DNA from: Cryobacterium roopkundense
GTDB taxonomy: Bacteria > Actinomycetota > Actinomycetes > Actinomycetales > Microbacteriaceae
DNA length: 64,000 nt
Assembly (NCBI RefSeq): GCF_014200405.1
Contig: NZ_JACHBQ010000001.1
Location: 3,720,001-3,784,000, forward strand
Reading direction: 5' to 3'
In this document: in pieces, positions 43,812 through 52,587 of the stretch
How the letters are laid out: the number at the start of each line of letters is the position of its first letter
Position numbering within the stretch: position 1 is the stretch's first letter
Notes under the pieces: generated by a model
Told to the model about the DNA's origin: nothing
The model's database searches: none
The model's input: the letters and a program-made list of their open reading frames with translations, nothing else
Program-made: the position numbers and the translations under genes

Positions 43812-44626
43812 CGCGTCTCGACCCCGCGAGCCCCGGCAGCGGGTGCCCCATGCAGCAGTTCGCGCACCTGGCTCACCGATTGGAAGAACCCCTCGTCTTC
43901 GCGCAGGTCCTCGCCGCGGGCGGCCGCGCGGCCGAGGTTGACACTCAGCACAGAGCGGATGCGTCCGGGCCGCGGCTCCAAGACCACCACGCGATCGGAC
44001 AAGAAGACTGCCTCGGGAATGGAGTGCGTCACGAACACGACGGCGGCGTTCGTTTCGGCGCAGATACGCACGAGTTCGTCCTGCATGCGCTCGCGGGTCA
44101 TCTCGTCGAGGGCACCGAAAGGTTCGTCCATGAGGAGAAGGCTCGGGCGTTCGGCGAGTGCGCGCGCGATCGCCACCCGCTGCTGCATGCCGCCCGAAAG
44201 TTGGTCCGGATAGCTGCGGGCGAATTCGGTGAGGCCCACCAGCTCGATAAGTTCCGCCGCACGAGCTCGACGTGCCGCTGTGCCCACGCCGTGCAGTTCG
44301 AGCGGTAGCTCGATGTTGCCCGTGACCGTGCGCCAGGGCAACAATCCGGCCTGCTGAAAGGCGATGCCGTAGTCCTGGTCGATGCGAGCCTGGCGGGCCG
44401 GCTTGCCGAATACCTCGATGCTGCCGCTCGTGGGGGTGTCGAGGTCGGCGATGAGCCGCAGCAGCGTGCTCTTTCCGCAGCCGCTCCGCCCGATCAGCGA
44501 CACGAACTCGCCGGGGGCCACCGTGAGGCTCACGTCGTCGAGCGCAGTCACGGATGCCCCCTTCCGCACCTCGAAGACTCGACTCACGTCCCGCACCACG
44601 ACCGCGTCGTTCACATCCTGGTTCAC
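43808..44626 (-). CDS. ABC transporter ATP-binding protein (SsuB/ThiZ-like)
   Basis: 272 residues from GTG 44626, which overlaps the upstream permease stop by 4 nt. Walker [14 protein letters not shown]-loop [10 protein letters not shown], signature [16 protein letters not shown], Walker [15 protein letters not shown]-loop FVTHSIPEA, all as in nitrate/sulfonate/taurine-type importers. Powers the pyrimidine importer. Confidence 0.9.
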   Translation of the reverse strand: MNQDVNDAVVVRDVSRVFEVRKGASVTALDDVSLTVAPGEFVSLIGRSGCGKSTLLRLIADLDTPTSGSIEVFGKPARQARIDQDYGIAFQQAGLLPWRTVTGNIELPLELHGVGTAARRARAAELIELVGLTEFARSYPDQLSGGMQQRVAIARALAERPSLLLMDEPFGALDEMTRERMQDELVRICAETNAAVVFVTHSIPEAVFLSDRVVVLEPRPGRIRSVLSVNLGRAAARGEDLREDEGFFQSVSQVRELLHGAPAAGARGVETR

Positions 44627-45513
44627 GCTGAAACCTCTCCCCTGCGAAATCGACGAAGCACCAGCCCGAGCAGGGCCACGAAGCCCGCAGCCACGAGGCC
44701 CACGAGCACGGATCCGAAAATGGGTGCCCAGGGCTTGCCGGGGTCGCTGCTCGCGGCCCCGGCGTATTCCACGATGAGGCGCCCGATGCCGCCGCGGAGC
44801 CCGATTGAGACCTCGGCCACGACGCTGCCGATCACGGCGCTGGCTGCGGCGAGCCGCAAGGCGGGCAGCAGGTACCCCACACTCGCCGGCAGCCGCAAGC
44901 GCCACAGCGTGGTCCACCAACCGGCGGCGTAGCACTGCATGAGGTCCACGTGGTGCGCCTCCGGCGAGCCGAGGCCGCGCAGCGCACCAACCGACACCGG
45001 GAAGAACGCGAGGTAAGAGGCGATCAGCGCCACCGACATCCAGCTTTCCCAGCTGAAGCTGCCGAACTCAATCTGCGCGCCCCAGCGGCGCACGAGCGGT
45101 GCAATCGCGATCAGTGGCACCGTCTGGCTCAGAATGATCCACGGCAGGATCGCCGACTGGGCGAGCCGGAACCGCTGCATGAGCAGGGCGAGGGCGAGGC
45201 CGACGCTCACCCCCACGAGCCAGCCCACCGCGGCGATACCGAGGGTGAACAGGGCCGCCGACAGCACAGCCTGCCAGAGCGGCACAGCGGATACCGCACC
45301 GGTCACCGGCTGCACAATGCGCTCCGCCATCACCCAGAGGTGCGGCATGGCAAGGTCGCTGGTGCGCGGAAAGACCGTGACACCGCCGACAACCACTCCA
45401 TCGGTCGGGCCGAGAAACTTGTAGGCCTCCCAGAGCAGGGCAAGCAGAACGAGCCCCAGTGCGCCGAGGAGCAGTCGGCGCACCGGCAGACCCGATCGAC
45501 GCGCGAGAGTCAT
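44623..45513 (-). CDS. ABC transporter permease 1 (SsuC/ThiX-like)
   Basis: About 296 residues using ATG 45513, 13 bases after the LLM stop; a TTG at 45540 would overlap the LLM gene. The loop FFPVSVGALRGLGSPEAHHVDLMQ and RLRLPASVGYLLPALRLAAASAVIGSVVAE are the conserved coupling region. Six or seven helices. Unlike the usual homodimeric SsuC, this operon encodes two different permeases. Confidence 0.87.
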   Translation of the reverse strand: MTLARRSGLPVRRLLLGALGLVLLALLWEAYKFLGPTDGVVVGGVTVFPRTSDLAMPHLWVMAERIVQPVTGAVSAVPLWQAVLSAALFTLGIAAVGWLVGVSVGLALALLMQRFRLAQSAILPWIILSQTVPLIAIAPLVRRWGAQIEFGSFSWESWMSVALIASYLAFFPVSVGALRGLGSPEAHHVDLMQCYAAGWWTTLWRLRLPASVGYLLPALRLAAASAVIGSVVAEVSIGLRGGIGRLIVEYAGAASSDPGKPWAPIFGSVLVGLVAAGFVALLGLVLRRFRRGEVSA

Positions 45514-45526
45514 AGCGAACGCTGGG

Positions 45527-46543
45527 TCACGATGTGGCAACCACGTGCTGGGCCATCGCCGGAATCACGGTCTCGCCGTAGACGCACAGGGTTTCCTCCT
45601 TGTTATCGTGCTGGAGGTAGCCGGCGAACTGGTCGACGCCGATCTTCTGCAGGGCATGCAGCTTCTCGATGTGGTCAGCTGGGGTGCCGAGGAGGCAGAA
45701 ACGGTCCACGATCTCATCGGGCACGAAGGCGGCATGGCTGTTCCCGGCCTTGCCGTGTTCGTTGTAGTCGTATCCCTCACGGCCGGCGATGTACTCGGTG
45801 AGCGCCTTAGGCACCTTCGAATCGGTGCCGTACTTCGCCACAATGTCGGCCACATGGTTTCCCACCATGCCGCCGAACCAGCGGCACTGGTCGCGCATGT
45901 GCGCCCAGTCGTCGCCGATATACATGGGCGCGGCCACGCAGAACTTGATCGCCTGAGGGTCGCGTCCCACGTTCGCGGCGGCTTCCCGAACGGAGCTGAT
46001 CATCCACTCGGCCACGTCGAGGTCCGCCATCTGCAGAATGAACCCGTCGCCCACCTCGCCGGCAAGCTTGAGGGCGAGCGGACCGTAGGCTGCCACCCAC
46101 ACGTCGAGGGTCGACCCGGTACTCCAGGGAAACCGCACCGTCGCCCCGTTGTACTCCACCGAGCGGGAGTTTGCGAGTTCCCGGATCACGTGAACGGCCT
46201 CGCGCAGTGTCTTGAGAGTGGTCGGCGCCCCGTTTGTGGTGCGCACTGCCGAATCTCCGCGACCGATGCCACAGATGGTGCGGTTGCCGTACATCTCGTT
46301 GAGCGTCGCATAGGTGGAGGCCGTGACGGTCCAGTCCCGGGTGGCGGGATTGGTCACCATGGGGCCAACCGTGATGCGGTTCGTTTCAGCGAGGATGCGG
46401 CTGAAGATCACATAGGGCTCCTGCCAGAGCAGGTGCGAATCGAAGGTCCACACGTGGCTGAATCCGTGGGCCTCGGCGAGTTTCGCCAACTGTACGGTGC
46501 GCGCCGAGGGTGGGTTGGTTTGGAGTACTGCTCCGAAGTCCAT
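45527..46543 (-). CDS. LLM class flavin/F420-dependent oxidoreductase in the pyrimidine operon
   Basis: 338 residues, bacterial-luciferase-like TIM barrel: DFGAVLQTNPPSARTVQLAK, GFSHVWTFDSHLLWQEP, TNRITVGPMVTNPATRDW, MYGNRTICGIGRGDSAVRT and VWVAAYGPLALKLAGEVGDG. From memory it belongs to TIGR03842 (annotated as F420-dependent). GGGGAAG precedes ATG 46543. It lies directly after dihydropyrimidinase, and the cluster has no PreTA/PydA-type dihydropyrimidine dehydrogenase, so it may perform the first reduction of uracil/thymine with F420H2 or FMN. A RutA-like ring-opening oxygenase role is the alternative. Confidence 0.82.
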   Translation of the reverse strand: MDFGAVLQTNPPSARTVQLAKLAEAHGFSHVWTFDSHLLWQEPYVIFSRILAETNRITVGPMVTNPATRDWTVTASTYATLNEMYGNRTICGIGRGDSAVRTTNGAPTTLKTLREAVHVIRELANSRSVEYNGATVRFPWSTGSTLDVWVAAYGPLALKLAGEVGDGFILQMADLDVAEWMISSVREAAANVGRDPQAIKFCVAAPMYIGDDWAHMRDQCRWFGGMVGNHVADIVAKYGTDSKVPKALTEYIAGREGYDYNEHGKAGNSHAAFVPDEIVDRFCLLGTPADHIEKLHALQKIGVDQFAGYLQHDNKEETLCVYGETVIPAMAQHVVATS

Positions 46544-46559
46544 CTGCTTCCCCTGTTCC

Positions 46560-47993
46560 CTAGATCAAGTACTGGCTCAGGCCGCGCTTGATGAAGCGAC
46601 CATCGCCCTTCGCGCCGAGGTACGCGTTCTGGTCGATGACAACCTTGCCGCGGGACAGCACTGTGTCCACGTGACCATCGATCTCGTAGCCCTCCCAGGC
46701 TGAGTAGTCCATGTTCATGTGATGGGTCTTGGCCCTTCCCGTTTCAGGCATCCCAATGGATGTGTGGCCGTTCGGATCGTAGACCACGACGTCGCCGTCG
46801 GCGCCGGGCTGGATCACTCCCTTGCGGCCGTACATTCCGAACATGCGGGCGGGGGTGGTGGAGCACACCTCCACCCAGCGTTCGAGGGAAATCTTGCCGT
46901 CGACGACACCCTGGTAGAGCAGGTCCATGCGGTGCTCCACCGAGCCGATGCCGTTGGGAATCTTCGAAAAGTCCGCCAGGCCCATGTCTTTCTGGCCCTT
47001 CATACAGAAGGGGCAGTGGTCGGTCGACACCATCTGGATGTCGTTCGTGCGCAGGCTCTGCCACATGTGGTGCTGGTGGCCCTCGGCCTTGGCGCGCAGC
47101 GGCGTGGAACAGACCCACTTGGCGCCCTCGAACCCGGGCGCTCCGAGGTTGTCTTCGAGAGAGAGGTAGAGGTACTGCGGGCATGTCTCACCGAACACGT
47201 TTTGTCCGGTGTCCCTGGCTTGGGCGATCTGGTCGACCGCCTGCTTCGCCGAGACGTGCACGATGTAGAGGGGCGCGCCGGTGAGGTTGGCGAGCATGAT
47301 CGCCCGGTGCGTGGCCTCTTCCTCGGCCTGCCAGGGTCTCGTGAGGCCGTGATAAAGGGGACTCGTGTTACCGGCAGCGACGGCCTGCTGCACGAGCAGA
47401 TCGATGACGCTGCCGTTTTCGGCGTGCATCATGATGATGCTGCCGTTCGTCGCGGCCCGCTGCATGGCCTTGACGATCTGGCCGTCATCGCTGAGGAACA
47501 CGCCCTTGTAGGCCATGAAGAGCTTGAAGCTCGAGACACCCTCGGCCACGAGCTCGTCCATCGCGGTGAGCGAGGAGTCCTGCACGTCCGAGAGGATCTG
47601 GTGAAAGCCATAGTCGATGGCACACTGGCCAGCGGCCTTTTCGTGCCACTTCTGGTACTGGTCGATCACGTTCTCCCCGGCGTACTGCACGACGAAGTCC
47701 ACGATGCTCGTGGTGCCTCCCCAGGCCGCGGCCCGGGTTCCGGTCTCGAAGGTGTCGCTCGCCTGGGTGCCGCCGAACGGCATCTCCATGTGGGTGTGGG
47801 CGTCGATTCCGCCCGGAATCACGTACTTGCCCCGGGCGTCGATCACAGTGTCGACGTTGCTCTCCACGTCGAAGCCGAGAAGCCGGGAGCCGGGCGAGAG
47901 CACCGCTGCGATGGTTTCGCCGTCGATGAGCACGTCGGCGAGGGCAGTGCCCGTGGAATTGACGACGGTGCCGTTCTTGATGAGTGTTTTCAT
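46560..47993 (-). CDS. Dihydropyrimidinase (D-hydantoinase)
   Basis: 477 residues, amidohydrolase fold. Metal ligands: His66 and His68 in DAHTHMEMPFGG, carboxylated Lys157 in SFKLFMAYKG, His in MMHAENG and IVHVSAKQA, Asp in STDHCPF. Opens dihydrouracil/dihydrothymine to N-carbamoyl-beta-alanine or its methyl analogue. Gene symbols hydA, dht and pydB are all in use. Four-base overlap (ATGA) with the beta-ureidopropionase gene upstream makes them coupled. Confidence 0.93.
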   Translation of the reverse strand: MKTLIKNGTVVNSTGTALADVLIDGETIAAVLSPGSRLLGFDVESNVDTVIDARGKYVIPGGIDAHTHMEMPFGGTQASDTFETGTRAAAWGGTTSIVDFVVQYAGENVIDQYQKWHEKAAGQCAIDYGFHQILSDVQDSSLTAMDELVAEGVSSFKLFMAYKGVFLSDDGQIVKAMQRAATNGSIIMMHAENGSVIDLLVQQAVAAGNTSPLYHGLTRPWQAEEEATHRAIMLANLTGAPLYIVHVSAKQAVDQIAQARDTGQNVFGETCPQYLYLSLEDNLGAPGFEGAKWVCSTPLRAKAEGHQHHMWQSLRTNDIQMVSTDHCPFCMKGQKDMGLADFSKIPNGIGSVEHRMDLLYQGVVDGKISLERWVEVCSTTPARMFGMYGRKGVIQPGADGDVVVYDPNGHTSIGMPETGRAKTHHMNMDYSAWEGYEIDGHVDTVLSRGKVVIDQNAYLGAKGDGRFIKRGLSQYLI

Positions 47994-48850
47994 GGCGCCG
48001 TGATGGACTCGTAGGAGTCCGGGCGGCGGTCCCGGTAGAACTGCCAGGAGTTTCGCACCTCGCGGATCAGGCCGAGATCGAGGTCGCGAATCAGGATCTC
48101 CTCGGTGCCCGTGGAGGCTCGGTCGCCCACGTAGTTGCCCTGCGGGTCGACGAAGTACGAACTGCCGTAGAAGGTCACGGCCTCGTCGCCGAATTCATCC
48201 GCTTCATTGCCGATGCGGTTGTTCGCACCGATGTAGTACTGGTTGGCCACGGCCGCCGCGGGCTGTTCGAGCTCCCACAGCCGGTTCGACAGCCCCGGCT
48301 TGGTGGCCGAGGGGTTGAACACGATCTCGGCACCGTTCAGACCGAGCTCGCGCCAGCCCTCCGGGAAGTGTCGGTCGTAGCAAATGTAGATGCCGACCTT
48401 GCCCACCTTGGTGTCGAAGACCGGGTAGCCCAGGTTGCCGGGGCGAAAGTAGAACTTCTCCCAGAACTGCGGCAGGTGGGGGATGTGATGCTTGCGGTAT
48501 TTGCCCAGGACCGTACCGTCCGCGTCGATCACCACGGCGGTGTTGTAGAGCACGCCGGGCTGTTCCTCTTCGTACACCGGCAGGACTATCACCATGTTGC
48601 ACTCAGCGGCGAGCTTCTGGAAACGCTCGACGAGCGGTCCGGGAACCCGGTGCGCAAACTCGTAGTACTTCGAATCCTGCACGATTCCGAAGTACGGCCC
48701 GTGAAACAGCTCCTGGAAGCAGATGATCTGCGCGCCCTGTTCGGCCGCCGTGCGCACGAAGCCCTCGTGTTTCACGATCATCGATTCTTCGTCCCCGGTC
48801 CAGGTGGCCTGGGTTATCGCCGCTCGAACTATGTTGTTGCCGTCGCTCAT
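47990..48850 (-). CDS. Beta-ureidopropionase (nitrilase superfamily)
   Basis: 286 residues. The nitrilase triad is visible: Glu47 in ICFQELFHGPYFG, Lys120 in KYRKHHIPH, Cys157 in IYICYDRHFPEGWREL. Hydrolyses N-carbamoyl-beta-alanine to beta-alanine, CO2 and ammonia. First gene of the operon, divergent from the MocR regulator across 151 bp. Sequence features are those of PydC/UPB1 more than of plant-type NIT. Confidence 0.9.
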   Translation of the reverse strand: MSDGNNIVRAAITQATWTGDEESMIVKHEGFVRTAAEQGAQIICFQELFHGPYFGIVQDSKYYEFAHRVPGPLVERFQKLAAECNMVIVLPVYEEEQPGVLYNTAVVIDADGTVLGKYRKHHIPHLPQFWEKFYFRPGNLGYPVFDTKVGKVGIYICYDRHFPEGWRELGLNGAEIVFNPSATKPGLSNRLWELEQPAAAVANQYYIGANNRIGNEADEFGDEAVTFYGSSYFVDPQGNYVGDRASTGTEEILIRDLDLGLIREVRNSWQFYRDRRPDSYESITAP

Positions 48851-48926
48851 GCTGTTGCCTCCACTGGTTCAGAACGTCAAAAACTTCTCAGACTGCGTTG
48901 TCCGGTTTTGTTATTATTTGACGTAA

Positions 48927-48939
48927 ACATTTCAAATGT
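48927..48939. promoter_or_regulatory. Inverted repeat in the pyd/mocR divergent promoter
   Basis: ACATTT-C-AAATGT, a perfect palindrome with one central base, in an unusually A/T-rich 60-bp stretch between the divergent genes. AACGTCAAA near 48876 and TTTGACGTA near 48917 form a second inverted pair. One of these may bind the MocR regulator. Confidence 0.4.
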
Positions 48940-49001
48940 GTTTCTCTGTGTGACGCACGCGTTAATCATCCTGTCGGCCCACGGAGCCCGAGGCAAGCAT
49001 T

Positions 49002-50369
49002 ATGCAGATCTTCATCGACGGCATCGAAGACCGCACACCGGTCGCGATCGCGGCGCATGTGGCTCGTCTGATCTCCTGCGGCCGCCTGGCCCAGGGCGAG
49101 CGTCTGCCCACCGTTCGTCAGCTCGCGGGAGCACTCGCGGTGAGCCCGGCCACCATCAGCCACGCCTGGCAGGCCCTCGCCGCGGCGGGGCTCATCGTCT
49201 CCCGAGGCCGCAGCGGAACCTTCGTGCTCGGCACCGCGCCGCGCTGGCTTCCAGCGCGCAGCCGATCCATGGCCGGTCAGCCAAGCGAGGTGCGCTTCGA
49301 TCTGTCCAGGGGCACCCCGGATCCCCTCCTGCTCCCCACTCTCGCGCCCGCGCTGTCGCGCCTGCAGGAACACGCCGTCACTCCCAGCTATCAGGCACTC
49401 CCGGTGATTCCCGAACTCCTAGCCGTACTGGAGCGCACCTGGCCTTACCGCGCCGAAGCGCTCACCGTGGTCGACGGCGCGCTCGACGCTGTGTCGAGAA
49501 GCCTCGAACAGGTCACCAGGTTCGGCGACCGCGTGATCGTGGAGAGCCCCGGATTCCCGCCATTCTTCGATCTGCTCGACCAGCTCGGGCTTCAACGGCT
49601 GCCCGTGACGATCGATTGCCACGGCATCGTTCCGGCCGCGTTCCACGCCGCGCTCCGGCACGCTCCGGCAGCCGTGATCCTGCAGCCACGAGCACAGAAC
49701 CCAACCGGTGCATCCATGCCAGGAGAACGCGCCGCCGAGCTCGCCCGGCTGCTGCTCACCGTTCCGCAGGCCGCCGACACCATCGTGATCGAAGACGACC
49801 ATTCGGGCGAGATCAGCATCGCACCAGACGTGAGCCTCGGAAGCTGGCTGCCGAGTCGGGTGTTGCACGTGCGCAGTTACTCCAAAACCCATGGTCCCGA
49901 CCTGCGCATCGCCGCGCTCGGCGGGCCGACCGAACTGATCGACGCCATCGTCGCGCGACGCATGCTTGGCCCCGGCTGGACAAGTCGCATGTTGCAGAGC
50001 ATCCTGCACGACCTGCTCACCGAGGGCGACAGCATGGCCCAGGTCAGCGAGGCGAGGCGCATCTACTTCGCCAGACAACGCGCCTTGCGGGTGACCCTCG
50101 GCGAATGCGGGCTGGAGCTGCCGCCGGCGGACGGCATCAACATGTGGCTGCCGGTGCACAACGAACGCGAGGCACTCGTGCGACTGGCGGCAGCCGGCAT
50201 CCGGGTGGCCGGCGGCTCGCCATTTCTGGCGAACGAGCACTCCGGGGAGTTCATTCGTGTGACGGCCGCCGCACTGACGGCGGATGTGGGCTTCGTCGCG
50301 ACGGCGCTGGTTCAGGCCGCGGTACCTCCGGCCTCGGCCGCGCAGGCCGCGGACCCACGATGGGCCTGA
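49002..50369 (+). CDS. MocR family regulator (GntR HTH fused to aminotransferase-like domain)
   Basis: 455 residues. Residues 1-75 are a GntR-type winged HTH (GRLAQGERLPTVRQLAGAL, VSPATISHAWQALAAAGLI). Residues 95-445 resemble fold-type I aminotransferases with the PLP lysine in VRSYSKTHGPDLRIAALGG. Such regulators sense amino compounds through PLP; beta-alanine or 3-aminoisobutyrate from the divergent operon are obvious candidates (inference). Likely controls both directions from the shared promoter. Confidence 0.88.
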   Translation: MQIFIDGIEDRTPVAIAAHVARLISCGRLAQGERLPTVRQLAGALAVSPATISHAWQALAAAGLIVSRGRSGTFVLGTAPRWLPARSRSMAGQPSEVRFDLSRGTPDPLLLPTLAPALSRLQEHAVTPSYQALPVIPELLAVLERTWPYRAEALTVVDGALDAVSRSLEQVTRFGDRVIVESPGFPPFFDLLDQLGLQRLPVTIDCHGIVPAAFHAALRHAPAAVILQPRAQNPTGASMPGERAAELARLLLTVPQAADTIVIEDDHSGEISIAPDVSLGSWLPSRVLHVRSYSKTHGPDLRIAALGGPTELIDAIVARRMLGPGWTSRMLQSILHDLLTEGDSMAQVSEARRIYFARQRALRVTLGECGLELPPADGINMWLPVHNEREALVRLAAAGIRVAGGSPFLANEHSGEFIRVTAAALTADVGFVATALVQAAVPPASAAQAADPRWA

Positions 50370-50542
50370 CCTGCGCGGTCCTGGCCAGCGCCTTGGCCTA
50401 GGCTTATTCCAGACCGCTGGTTGGCTGTAACCGGTAGCGCAGGCTTTGATTTGAGCCGCAGGTCCCCCCAATCCTGCTCGTTCCTCCCCGCGTCCGCCTG
50501 CGCACCCTCTGCGCGGAAGCGCTCAAGCCTCTGCGAGAAACC

Positions 50543-51538
50543 ATGAATCGTCGCATCGTCGCCGCGGCGGTACTCGCCGCCTCTGCCGTGCTGCTCGGCG
50601 GCTGCGCCGCGAGCCCTGCCCCTCTGGCGCCCGAAAGCGCATCCTCAGCACCCGGCTACCCGGTCTCGCTCACGAACTGCGGCACCGCCGTCACTGTTGC
50701 AGCCGAGCCCCGGCGCGTTGTCACCATCAAGTCGTCAGCCACCGAGCTCATGCTCGCCCTCGGTCTGGGGGACCGCATCGTGGGTTCCGCTTTCCTCGAC
50801 GGGCCGCTGCCGGCCGATCTCGAAGCAGCCGGCTCGGCCCTGAACGTGATCAGCGATTTCCTGCCCGGACAGGAGGCCGTCCTCGGCCTCACCCCCGACT
50901 TCATCTACGGCGGTTGGGAGTCGAACTTCTCGGCCGACGGAGTGGGCGAACGCGACGCGCTCGAGAAGCTCGGCGTGGGCAGCTACGTGTCGCCAGCCGC
51001 CTGCAAAGGCGATGAGATGCCCGACCCACTGACCTTCGACTCCGTTTTCGCCGAGATCAGCGAGGCCGGCCAGATCTTCGGTGCGACGGATGCCGCCGCC
51101 AGCCTTGTCGCTTCCCTCCAGGCCGATCTTGCCGATCTGACGCCCGCCGCTACGAGCGATACAGCGAAGCCCACCGCCCTCTGGTATTCCAGTGGAACCG
51201 ACACTCCATATGTTGGCGCGGGCATAGGTTCGCCCGAGATGATCATGGATGCAGCCGGACTCAGGAATATATTCCATGAGGTGCATGACACGTGGACCTC
51301 TGTGGGTTGGGAGTCCATCATCGAGGCGAACCCGAGTGTGATCGTGCTCGTCGACGCCACCTGGAATACCGCGGCAGACAAGATCGCCAACCTTGAGTCG
51401 AGTGCGGCCACCCAGGGCCTCGATGCCGTGGTCAATAAGCGCTACATCGTGCTGCCTTTCGCCTCTACCGAGGCCGGCATTCGCAATGTCGAGGCCTCAG
51501 CCTCGGCAATCGACCAGCTCGCCGCACTGAACAAGTAG
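50543..51538 (+). CDS. Substrate-binding lipoprotein of proposed F420-0 ABC transporter
   Basis: 331 residues, PBP type II helical backbone as in BtuF/FhuD. Lipobox LLGGC (Cys21), then RRVVTIKSSATELMLALGLGDRIVG and EAVLGLTPDFIYGGWES, and C-terminal VVNKRYIVLPFASTEAGIRN. From memory this is the family TIGR03868, proposed to bind the cofactor precursor F420-0 because it sits with cofD. The genes are followed by permease, ATPase and cofD in one run. A siderophore or cobalamin ligand is the conservative alternative. Confidence 0.8.
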   Translation: MNRRIVAAAVLAASAVLLGGCAASPAPLAPESASSAPGYPVSLTNCGTAVTVAAEPRRVVTIKSSATELMLALGLGDRIVGSAFLDGPLPADLEAAGSALNVISDFLPGQEAVLGLTPDFIYGGWESNFSADGVGERDALEKLGVGSYVSPAACKGDEMPDPLTFDSVFAEISEAGQIFGATDAAASLVASLQADLADLTPAATSDTAKPTALWYSSGTDTPYVGAGIGSPEMIMDAAGLRNIFHEVHDTWTSVGWESIIEANPSVIVLVDATWNTAADKIANLESSAATQGLDAVVNKRYIVLPFASTEAGIRNVEASASAIDQLAALNK

Positions 51539-51567
51539 CCAGCGAGGGCAACAGAAGTGGTGACGCG

Positions 51568-52587
51568 GTGACGCGCGGGCGTTATGTCGGCTGGCTGGCG
51601 GCTGCCACGGTGGCGCTGGTGCTGGCCTGCGCCATCGCTGTCACCATCGGCCCGGCGAACGTGACCCTCACCCAGGTGGTCGGCAGTTTCGCCGAGCGCC
51701 TCGGCGTGCCGTTCGGCGAGCCCGTGCCGCCCCTCATCGACTCGATCGTGTGGCAGTTGCGTCTGCCCCGGGTGCTCACGGCCGCGGCAGTAGGGGCCGG
51801 CCTCGCACTGAGCGGCGCCGTGATGCAGAGCGTCACCCGCAATCCGCTCGCCGACCCGTACCTGCTCGGCCTGTCGTCGGGAGCCTCGCTCGGCGCGGTC
51901 TGCGTCGTCATTCTGGGCGTGGGTTTCGCCTTGCCGGCTGCGGCGTTCCTCGGCGCGCTGATTGCCCTCTTCGCCACGCTCAGCATCGCCAGAGTGGGGG
52001 GCACGATCACACCCGCGCGGGCCGTGCTCTCCGGGCTCGCGATCGCCCAACTCGCCGCAGCAGGCACGTCATTCATCATTTTCTGGGCGGCCAAGGGGGA
52101 CTCCTACCGGGAGATTCTCAACTGGCTGCTCGGCTCGGTCTCTGGAGCGACGTGGCAGAGCGTCGCCATCTCGATGAGTGCCCTGGTGGTCGTGGGTACG
52201 GCGATCGTGCTCTCAGCCACACGCCTAGACGCCTTTGCGTTCGGAGACACCTCTGCCGCGAGCCTCGGCATCAACGTGAACGCCACGCGCTGGGCCCTCC
52301 TCGGTTCGGTGGCACTCCTCACCGGTGCGATGGTGGCAGTGAGCGGCTCGATCGGCTTCGTCGGGCTGATCCTCCCGCACCTGGTGCGCGGTCTCAGTGG
52401 TCCCGGCCACCGCCGACTTCTCCCACTCGTCTTAGTGTGCGGCGCACTGTTCCTCGTGATCGCGGACACGCTCGCCCGCACGGTCTTTGATCCGAGGGAG
52501 CTCCCCGTGGGCATCATCACGGCCTTCATCGGCGTGCCGGTCTTCATCCTGCTGATCAAACGAAAGAAGTCGGCCGTATGGGCGTAA
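51568..52587 (+). CDS. Permease of proposed F420-0 ABC transporter (FecCD type)
   Basis: 339 residues, about ten helices of the FecCD/BtuC class: WQLRLPRVLTAAAVGAGLALSGAVMQSVTRNPLADPYLLG (seen in segments), GSIGFVGLILPHLVRGLSGPGHRRLLP and RELPVGIITAFIGVPVFILL. From memory TIGR03869. The GTG start follows another GTGACGCG nine bases earlier, so the exact start is unsure. Overlaps the ATPase gene by 10 nt. Confidence 0.84.
   Translation: MTRGRYVGWLAAATVALVLACAIAVTIGPANVTLTQVVGSFAERLGVPFGEPVPPLIDSIVWQLRLPRVLTAAAVGAGLALSGAVMQSVTRNPLADPYLLGLSSGASLGAVCVVILGVGFALPAAAFLGALIALFATLSIARVGGTITPARAVLSGLAIAQLAAAGTSFIIFWAAKGDSYREILNWLLGSVSGATWQSVAISMSALVVVGTAIVLSATRLDAFAFGDTSAASLGINVNATRWALLGSVALLTGAMVAVSGSIGFVGLILPHLVRGLSGPGHRRLLPLVLVCGALFLVIADTLARTVFDPRELPVGIITAFIGVPVFILLIKRKKSAVWA

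Noticed and set aside
46719..50401. Long plus-strand frames opposite dihydropyrimidinase and ureidopropionase
   Set aside because: Antisense to strongly conserved enzymes whose catalytic residues are all readable on the minus strand.
50370..50542. Cobalamin riboswitch before the FecCD-type transporter
   Set aside because: Looked for a B12-box-like segment and conserved stems; none recognised, and the context is F420, not corrinoid.
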